Positions 55,646 to 64,000 of a DNA stretch of 64,000 nucleotides are shown piece by piece (position 1 is the stretch's first letter; each line of letters opens with the position of its first letter). The notes under the pieces were generated by a model. The model did not search any database. It saw only the letters and a program-made list of their open reading frames with translations, and was not told the origin of the DNA. The DNA is from Symsagittifera roscoffensis (taxonomy: Eukaryota; Xenacoelomorpha; Acoela; Convolutidae), in NCBI RefSeq assembly GCF_963678635.1, contig NC_087064.1:19394509-19458508 (forward strand), in the 5' to 3' direction. The position numbers and the translations under genes were made by a program.

Positions 55646-58600
55646 TTATTGACGTTGATATTTATTGTTGCAAGCTGCTCTTTTTTCTGTAACCTGTTCC
55701 TACGACAAAAAAACTTCCTTTTCATAAATACAAGTGAATCATACGTCAAATTTTATATGCTCACAAAGGTCTTTTTATATACATATTTGAGTTCGAAAAG
55801 TGTAGAATTTAATAACCCGGATCCAAGCGTTGGACTAAGTTTATAGGAAGTCGGCCGAAAACGTGGAAAATCCGTGTAAAAACGATTCTTCCATCGAACA
55901 CAGTCAACACATCGTTGAAATATGTTTGAACACGCAGACGAGCACAAAATTGAAACATAATCGATAAAAAATTGGATGCGTAATCGACCACAAAGCCAAG
56001 CAAATGTTCAAAACGCATTAGGCATTAGCCGAATCCTGGTCAAACACAGAGGGATCTAAGCGTCGAAAACAAAGGACGTAAATTCAGCATTATTAATGTT
56101 CAAGGGACTATCGAGCGCGAAAAGATCCACGTTTAAGATCCACTCTTCTCAGCTTGACAAGGATATTCTAGCACATCAAACAATTTGACTGTGAAACTTC
56201 CCAAAAAATTTTTCAAGTCCAAATTTCAGACAAGAGTAATTCGGTTGAACTTCATGGAAGGCAGTACCTGCCTGTTTTTTTGTCTAGCTTTTCAAGACTT
56301 TTTAAAAAAATTATTTCTGAGACAGGCTAATTACAAACAACGAAGTTTTTTGTCAAGCAGTCGAAATTTCATTTGCTTCAAGTTGCCTTAAAAACTTTGT
56401 TTTGTATCGAGCGGAATCACGCTATATAATAACTTTTCAGAGTTTCATCGATTTCTCTGAAAGATTTAATTAAGCAACGCCATCAAGTATTTCAAACTTC
56501 AAATTTTTTCTTTGATTTTCTTTGACACCATTTTTCTTCTTTCCATAGCAAACGCATCCACCGATTAAACTCCGAAAAGACGACGCTTTTCATTTTTTGC
56601 TATGAGATTACTTGAAATATTTCAAAGTTTTATTGCTCAGTTGTTTGCTTAGAGAAGTGTTAACTAACAAAATGATTGATGCTATAAAAAAACTTGGGCT
56701 AAAACGAAGTTTAATTGCTTGATGAGGTTGGCTAAAAAGATAAACAGTGGTGAGCCCGTCGAAGCTATGAACCATCATTTGATGAATTCGCTTAGAAAAA
56801 ATGAGTTTTTACGAGAAGCTTCATGCTTTACAAAACATGAAAGGTTTCGAAAATCTATCGCGCAATCAACTTGCTTTCGAAACCGTAATTTGCTATTCGA
56901 TTAGTTTCATCATGAATTTTTAATATTCTCAATTATTCATGCCAAGAAATAACTTAAAGTATTTCAAAAGCTCATAGTTGAAATAGCTTGCTTAAACGGC
57001 TCCAATTTTTGCAAAACGGTATATGCAATAAATATGCTTGAAAATTTTTAAAACCGATTTGGGCTGTGATTAACATGAAATGTTTCAAAGTTTTATTGCT
57101 AAACTCGCACGTTGTTTGATAAGCTGGATTGAGAGTTCTTTGCTTTTTTACAAGCGGATTTGCTGTCTGAAGTAACTTAAGAAATTTAGAAGTTTCATTG
57201 CTCATTGCGCCTGCTCGAAAAAATAGTTTGAGACGATCTATGTATCATTCTTATAAAAGTTCCATCCTATTGGTAATCAATTTATGCTCTGTAATATCTT
57301 GAACCATTTCAAAGTATCATCAGTTAAGGAGGTTGCTGAGAAAAGCTTTTTTTTGCCAACTAATTCATGCTAACCAAATCATAGCCTTTTGATGCTGTCG
57401 ATTAAATTAGTACAGGTAATCACCAGTTTTTCGTGCACTGCACTAACAAAATTGAAGACAAAAAAATATTTGCACCCGATTACTTTCAAAGTACAGATTA
57501 TGGCGGATTATTCAAAAATTTTAAAATCGTTTTTTTTTGGTTCTTTTTAAAAAGCTTTGAATGAAGTACAAATCCTATTATGACAAAATTAGTAATCGTC
57601 ACGTTGTATTTAAGCCACAATAATTAACTTTTTTCAAAATTTTTGAGAATCAAAGAACGTAGCTCAAGCTTTTATACAGGTGTTGATATTTATTTAGTTT
57701 TTTTGTTAAAAGTTGAAAGTGGAATTTAATTTCCAGATTTCCCAGCGAAATTAAAAGGTATGTTTTGATCCAGTTTTCTCAATTTGAGTTATTTTTAACA
57801 AAAAAAGTGTCAATACAAGTTCTTCTAGAAACTAAAAAAGCCTAACAGAAAAAAAGAAAGTTGAGATTTTTCAAAAATCGAGTCAGTTTTTTTCTGTTTA
57901 CTTGCATTTATTGACTTTTTACAACTGTCTCCTGGCTGTTTTAAAATTCAAATTACTAAGTTGACCATGATATGTGGAAATTGAAATGACACTGATATGA
58001 ATCGATGAAAAAAGGGTAAGACTATTGTAAAGGTTTTGATAATTTAAAAAAAAATTTTTTGCAAGAAAAAGTCCAAAATTTGATGAAACTCAAACGTAAT
58101 TTTTGCGGTTACACATTTGATTTCTTTTGAACTTCAGTGCAATGTTCATTTTTTCAATAATCATAAAGCAAACGTGTAAAATTCACGAAACACGTGAACG
58201 AGCTTCAATTTCTAGGCTGGATTTTTAATTACAGATTTCCCACGGAGAAAAATTAACTCAATGATCCTTTGCTCAAAGTGATTGTCTTATACTCAGAGGT
58301 AGAAATTTTAGCAAAAAGTTAAGTCATTTTTGTTTTCTGTTTTTTTTTTTGCGTGCATTGACTGGTTATGTTAAAAATATCTTCAAAACAGTTCCAATAT
58401 CCGCCGCGGATCATGAATGACTACATGAGATGTTCTAGCCTTTGCTTTTCCTGAAATGTACAATTTCACTGCAGCTTACAACACGTTGAGATAAAATCGG
58501 TAAATTAAAACTCACCTTGTTACAAGGAAATTTGTTGGATTTCTTTAACTATCCCAACTATGGTACTGGTAGCAAATCCACCTAAAATGAAATATTGAAA

Positions 58601-58849
58601 TAATTGAACGGTTAAGCATTTGAGAATTTTCAATCTAGTTACAAATCTTTTTGCAAAGGTGTAAAGTAGTTGAAGAGATCCGATTTGTTTCTATTTGAAG
58701 AACTGTACGAACCTAGCGAGCGCCATTTTGGTTTTAAGCATTGAAGCCTGAGAAGTTTTGTGTCAACTTTGAGCAGTTGATCATTGTGTAATCGCTCACT
58801 GTCAAATTTGCAATTTTCAAGGTTTTTTTTGTTCCAAATTTCAAAGAAA

Positions 58850-59290
58850 GAGACGAAATATTTGTGCTCGAGGTGTTTTTTTTTCTCTAGACAATTTTCG
58901 ACTTATTAACTGGCAGTTTTTGACGGAAATCAATTTTATCTTTTGAAATGCACTGTTGTCTTGAGTTTAAATTTAAAAAATTATGTCACCTGTGATCATT
59001 TTTTGCAAAGTTACTGAGGTTTCTATAATGCCAATTAGCGCGCGATATATTTCGTGCTAATAACGCGTAAGCGGAGACTTAATCCGTTTTGTAATCTTCC
59101 AAATTGGATTGAGGCATGCTCTTTGGTCTATTTGAAATTTTCCTATAAGCAAAATATTTTACTTTGTACTTTATATACCGTTTGGGGGATGATTTTCAAA
59201 AAAAGCATTCAAACTTTTTTATTTTAAATTACACCAAAGAAATTAAAACGCAGTCGGAACATTCAAGGTTTTTCCCTAATACGAGAAATC
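58850..59290. repeat. Dispersed MITE-like repeat, copy B
   Basis: Shares with copy A (23270-23775) and the tandem-unit repeat the ordered words GAGACGAAATATTTGTGCTCG, GGCAGTTTTTGAC, GCGCGATATAT, AACGCGTAAGCG and GCAGTCGGAACATTCA. Confidence 0.5.
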
Positions 59291-59528
59291 TTGTCTTTTA
59301 TCAGTCCAATACCAAATTGTATCAGTCTTGAAAAAGTAAAACAAAATACTTAGGATTAGTTTTTTCTGAAAGCGTTTTGGTAAGACGAACAGTCTGGATG
59401 TTTTTTTTCTCAGAAAAATTCTTAGCACAGTTAAAATGAATGAAAGTGCATTAAACATAAGGCAAGGAAAGCGCAATGGGTTGTTTAGACTATTAATTTA
59501 CTTGGAAAAAAAGGCTTTTAAGATCTAC

Positions 59529-59700
59529 AGTAAATATCTAAACGCTTTAACAACAGCACATTTTGCAAATCTAGCAGGCTCAAACAATTTTGACTACGCG
59601 CTGCCGTGTAGATACATCTATACGACAGCAGGTTGTGAAAAAAGTTTGAGCCTGTTAGATTTGCAAAAATTGCTGTTGTTACAGCATTTAGATATTTACT
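59529..59700. repeat. 172-bp foldback with almost no loop
   Basis: The two halves are inverted copies with few mismatches. AGTAAATATCTAAACGCT at the left faces AGCATTTAGATATTTACT at the right, and the GATTTGCAAA and GAGCCTG blocks also pair. The centre is near 59614. It could be a MITE relic or a source of hairpin RNA. The small frames on both strands here mirror each other. Confidence 0.85.
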
Positions 59701-59869
59701 ATTACAAACATCTATTCTAGCAAAAATTGGGTAGGCGCAAATAGGGAATTCCATTGCATGCAGCGATTTGTTATGTGATGCTTGTTGAAATGTTAGATGT
59801 TGCGTCTTCGTGGCTATCGGTTTTTATTCCGACTTTCGAAAAAAAAACAGAATAACCACGCTTGGTGTT

Positions 59870-60325
59870 GTCATTTTTATTCAGTCATTTTCGGGCGATC
59901 GAAATAATAGTTTTTAGCTAAAAATTTATGCTCCATTGAAGATATTGACTCACTGAATCAAAATTTCAAAAATGTTATTTTCTTTGATTGATTTTTACAA
60001 AGTTTGGAAGTTTGAAAATTGCAAGTTTGGTCATAATCTGGACTAATTTATGCGCACTTTGTATATTTTGTCCAAAAGTATGAAAGCGTAACGCGAATTA
60101 TTTATGCGTGGCGAATTATCATGCACAACACAATCGTTCGAAATTGAAGGCTAACTAACCGGTCGAATTATTTTCATAGGACTCAACTTTTCACACTTGA
60201 TCTTTCTTGTTGTCCAAAAGGTATAAATTTAAAACATTTACTTTTGCCAAAAACTAATCGATATGGATTAAAAGGCAGTCGGATCATTCAGGGCTTTGCC
60301 CTGCTATGCGAGCAGTCTTGTTCCC
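59870..60325. repeat. Dispersed MITE-like repeat, copy C (weaker)
   Basis: Right-end landmarks match copy A: AAAAGGCAGTCGGATCATTC, AGGGCTTTGCCCT, then GCGAGCAGTCTTGTT. The left boundary is uncertain. Confidence 0.35.
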
Positions 60326-60646
60326 GTGTTGCGGCAGAGCTCGAAATATTAGAAATGAATGTGACATAAACCCCTCCCCTCATCAGTAAAACCTTATCAA
60401 TTTTACTTCATTTCGTCCAAACTTGTTATGCTTATATGTGTGAGAAAAATTGAAAATTTTGATTGCTAATTTGAACATTTTATTACTGCAACTTCACAAC
60501 AGTATTTCGGTACATGTGAACAGTCTTCCTATCCTTAATAGACCAAATGAGAAATCTCCCCAAATAAATGCAAATTAAAGAAAGGGGGTAAGTATATTAA
60601 ACTAGTCGAATTAAACTGTTAAATAGATCTCGCAAGTCTTGTATTT

Positions 60647-61186
60647 ACTAAGTTCGATGCTGCTTGGCTGATAAATATTACTTTCAACCAATGTTTCTAC
60701 CAATAGGAAAAAAATTTGTCGACACTAAGTTCGATGCTGCTTGGCTGATAAATATTACTTTCAACCAATGTTTCTACCAATAGGAAAAAATTTGTCGACA
60801 CTAAGTTCGATGCTGCTTGGCTAATAAATATTACTTTCAAATAATGTTTCTACCAATAGGAAAAAAATTTGTCGACACTAAGTTCGATGCTGCTTGGCTG
60901 ATAAATATTACTTTCAACCAATGTTTCTACCAATAGGAAAAAAATTTGTCGACACTAAGTTCGATGCTGCTTGGCTGATAAATATTACTTTCAACCAATG
61001 TTTCTACCAATAGGAAAAAAATTTGTCGACACTAAGTTCGATGCTGCTTGGCTGATAAATATTTTTTTCAACCAATGTTTCTACCAATAGGAAAAAAATT
61101 TGTCGACACTAAGTTCGATGCTGCTTGGCTGATAAATATTACTTTCAACCAATGTTTCTACCAATAGGCAAAAAAATTTGTCGACA
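60647..61186. repeat. Tandem array, 76-77-bp unit, seven copies
   Basis: Units start at 60647, 60724, 60800, 60877, 60954, 61031 and 61108, each opening ACTAAGTTCGATGCTGCTTG and closing with AAATTTGTCGAC. Copies are almost identical, with a few changes (for example near 60840 and 61063), so the array is young or homogenised. Confidence 0.95.
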
Positions 61187-61513
61187 TTTTGCTCTGATTT
61201 TTGCAAAGTCGCATATTAGAAGACAAATTGTCTCGTCTTGATGATTTTGAATTCAAGTTTTGAAGTTAATGATTCTGCAGTCTTTGTTAAATGAAATTTT
61301 TTTTTTTCAGTTTTCTAGTTATGTCATGCATTTATGCTTAGAAGTCCAATAACTAGATTGAATTAGAAACTAAATTAAAGTATATTATGAGTAAGAAACT
61401 CTGAACGAACACTATTGTATTAAAAGTTAATTATCTAAACTAATTCAAAATAGTTCCAAGAAGACCAGCCAAATCAAAATAAGAAACAATTTTAATGCAT
61501 TTTCGATGATTGG

Positions 61514-62068
61514 TCAACACTCTTCGTACTCGTCTTCGGATACCCACAGTTGCTGGAAAGAAGAGAGAGAAACCAAAATCGAACCTCCAATCCAGACACT
61601 GTAATTCCTCTCAGGAGGTGCAACTACTTTCACCCTTACTCGGTCCCCATTCAGATCTTTAAATTCTTTCTCCATTCGCTCTGCCACCGGAAAGCACAGT
61701 GTTCTTGAAGAGTTCTTTGCAGATGTCGCCCTACGTCTTATTTCTGGATTGCATGGTAAGTCATCTCGTGAACACCAGAAGCTGCTTCCATGCTTGTCAA
61801 CTCGGGCTTGAATAGAACCATTGGGTAGCTCGTAGTTTTTAATAGAACATTCTCCATCGGGTAGCTCGTAGTTTTTCTCAATCTTACTTGACTTTCCGGA
61901 CTCAAGCATTTCTTAGCTCGTAGTTTTTAATAGAACATTCTCCATCGGGTAGCTCGTAGTTTTTCTCAATCTTACTTGACTTTCCGGACTCAAACGTTTC
62001 TTGGTTGAAATCAAACGCAGTATAGCACACTTTCTCTTTGATGTCCCAAACAATTTCCGTTTTGGCCG
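61514..62068 (-). pseudogene. Actin pseudogene, C-terminal half
   Basis: Minus strand. Actin blocks appear in order but in changing frames: [12 protein letters not shown] and AFDFNQE (about 62068-62010), EKNYELPDG (about 61890), [11 protein letters not shown] and [27 protein letters not shown], then RMEKEF and [19 protein letters not shown] with [15 protein letters not shown] before the stop at 61514-61516. The usual actin tail ending in Lys-Cys-Phe is missing. At least two frameshifts, a deletion after YELP and an 88-bp internal duplication show it is non-functional. The sequence is well diverged from conventional actin, so the source may be an actin-like paralogue. No introns are visible. 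Confidence 0.85.
61826..62001. repeat. 88-bp tandem duplication inside the actin pseudogene
   Basis: Units 61826-61913 and 61914-62001 differ by about two bases (AAGCATTT against AAACGTTT). Since 88 is not a multiple of three, it shifts the frame and duplicates the EKNYELPDG region. Confidence 0.9.
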
Positions 62069-64000
62069 ACGTTTACGAGGCTATAGCGTATATTTATATA
62101 ATTTTAAGGCAGACCGATATTGTTTTTTTAAAGAAGAAGAAATTATTTTGTAAATTTATATTTTTTAACACTCGCAAAAATGTGTTCCTTGGTAAACCTC
62201 GAAAAACTGGCAAAAAAACTCACCCAAAGCACTTTTCAAACGTGATTTTCAAATTTGAACAATGGATTGGGTCTCCAAGAAAAATCTCCAAGAAACATTG
62301 GTTAACCTAATTTCGATCATAATTCCTGCCAACTGGACAAACTGAAGTAAACTAATTCCTCAATTCATTTCAATTCAACTGAAATAACTACGTTTAAATT
62401 TAGCCTGCTTGAGACAATTGCAGTAGTTGTTCCAGTTTTGTTATTTTCCTCTTAAGTTGTTCAAGGTTTGTTAATTTTCATCCGCAAGAAGTCTTAAAAT
62501 AGCAGAAATGTTTTATGTGAATTCTTTCTGAGTTGTGCCGTTGTTATGTACAGTTTTGACGGGCCTGTATAAATTTAATTCCAAAACACTGCAAACAGCA
62601 AACAGCAAAAAAAAAATACAGTAGAATAAGGTTAAATTAGAAAGCTCCAAAAACAAACAGTCATAACAACAAACAGTAAACATATCACGAAGTTTATTCA
62701 AAGTCAATAAACGACCCTGGGTGCACTTGGTCATGTTATGTCGAAAAACTATCTGTAGTTATTCTCGACGGCATATCTACCTCGACTTGCATTTATAAAG
62801 CATCAGATTGTTCTTGTGTTGAAATCTCTGTGCACGTTGAACTTTGGAGTTTTGATCAGAGCACACTGCTAACAATCGTTTTTTGCGGGCAACGAATCCC
62901 ATTTTCCCCAAGCACGGAATCTCAAAATTTATAGCATCCAAAAATATTTTGCAGCACACTGTGTGGATAATAAATCAATGGACTTTCTGGTTACTGGTGT
63001 AGCTGGAGCCAAAATGAAAATTTGTCCTGTATTTTTTTCATCAAGCCAACGCATCTTTTTAATGCCAAAAAGGAAGCAAACAATTGGCTAATTAAGTTAG
63101 TGATATTACTGAAAACCAAGCAGAAGGGAATAATTCAATTTTTTTTCGGAAAAACTTGATATTGAAACAAACAGCTAAAAACTAAAAACTCTGCTATGGC
63201 AAGCTCCGCCAAATTAGCAGACATTCTCAGGGTGACATTCGCATATTCGCTAGAACCAACTCAGTTCAGCAAACTCTTGTTATTTTGTCCATTTGAATTT
63301 CAAATAATTGACACGGATTTTTTCTTCAGTCAACCCTAGCTATAATCACAAGTTTCAGAAATGTTAAAATTGGTTAAATTGCAATACAAATTGACAGGAT
63401 ATCAGATGAAATTGATCATTATATACACAGATTATCAGGATATTGGATGTGATTAATTAGTGGATTAGTTACACATTTGGTAATTGTCTGGAAAATTTTA
63501 CTTGAATTACACTGTAGATGCACGGAGCAAAATTCAAAGGGATGTTGTTTTCTGGCAATTCAAAATAATCAAGGCGACACAAAAAATCTTCCTGCGGTTT
63601 TTCCTGCTTATTTGTTTTTTTTCCGGCCGTGAGCTCTGAGGTTTTCTATTCGGTTCTAGGTTTCTCAGCATCCTTAATCATGATTATTATGAAATCGTCA
63701 AGCAGTGATTCTCCGGCTCGTTCCCTTCTGCGATTCGGCATGTGACTTGTTTCTCGAAACTGAGTAAATAACAAATAATTTGCCCCTGCTTTTTGTTCCT
63801 TGTCTTGCAATATTCTGAGGTTTGTCGAACAAACAAACTGTCTGCTGGGACACAAAAGGGTCATTGACACAAGCATCATTGTGTTTGCGGATTTTTGTAT
63901 AAAACATGCTGTTTTTGTGTTCATGGACGCTAATGATGGCGTCCCAGATAAAACTTTACGCACTAATTGCTGACTAATGATAAAACTATTGCTATTTTGA
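62069..64000. other. Non-coding right edge
   Basis: AT-rich, no supported gene. A 105-codon open frame on the minus strand (63646-63963) has no recognised motif and overlaps another open frame of similar length, so I do not call it. The fragment GGATATCAGATGAAATTGATCA recurs in loose form near 63400 and 63435. Confidence 0.4.

Larger units (their letters stand above)
55646..61513. other. Intergenic region downstream of ACSS1
   Basis: No supported host gene. It contains a loosely periodic repeat region (about 56600-57330), two copies of the dispersed MITE-like repeat (58850-59290, 59870-60325), a 172-bp foldback (59529-59700) and a seven-copy tandem array (60647-61186). Scattered short open frames are not supported. 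Confidence 0.6.

Noticed and set aside
60647-61186. CRISPR array
   Set aside because: Seven regular copies, but the whole 77-bp unit repeats with no unique spacers, and the genome is eukaryotic. It is a minisatellite.
63646-63963. 105-codon minus-strand gene at the right edge
   Set aside because: No motif, no splice context, and a second frame of similar length overlaps it. Not distinguishable from chance.

Overview
The window is eukaryotic, most likely invertebrate metazoan nuclear DNA. It is AT-rich, coding sequence is split by GT-AG introns, and the spaces are filled with transposable-element debris on both strands. I cannot name the species. I found no bacterial-style operons, CRISPR arrays, rRNA or tRNA genes.

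Layout. (1) 558-6560: one Ty3/gypsy-type LTR retrotransposon on the + strand with both 207-bp LTRs, a 5-bp target duplication and a decayed gag-pol. (2) 7210-14742: the 3' part of an unrecognised + strand gene for a single-pass membrane protein. Its middle is covered by a 2,935-bp tandem duplication (7381-10315 and 10316-13250) that doubles one 212-bp exon. (3) 14744-24881: intergenic DNA with MITEs and other repeats. (4) 24882-55645: a complete + strand gene for a mitochondrial-type acetyl-CoA synthetase (ACSS1-like), rebuilt here as ten coding exons whose phases all agree, giving 690 residues. Its 15-kb first intron holds a plus-strand RTE-like remnant interrupted by minus-strand gypsy remnants, and part of this composite is duplicated. 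Later introns hold a Tc1/mariner-type foldback element, a 77-bp tandem array, minus-strand CR1-like non-LTR remnants with an SGNH-esterase fragment, and a probable 1.96-kb solo LTR. (5) 55646-64000: downstream intergenic DNA with a 172-bp foldback, a seven-copy array of 76-77 bp and a frameshifted actin pseudogene on the minus strand.

Only ACSS1 and the membrane-protein gene look like functional host genes. ACSS1 would activate acetate to acetyl-CoA in mitochondria. Everything else supported is mobile-element or pseudogene sequence. The points most worth a second look are the frame-breaking exon duplication, the ambiguous GC/GT donor of ACSS1 exon 6, a MITE family with 10-bp target duplications, and the duplicated RTE/gypsy chimera. 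I did not find a convincing new biological system. Alignments and TSDs were read by eye.
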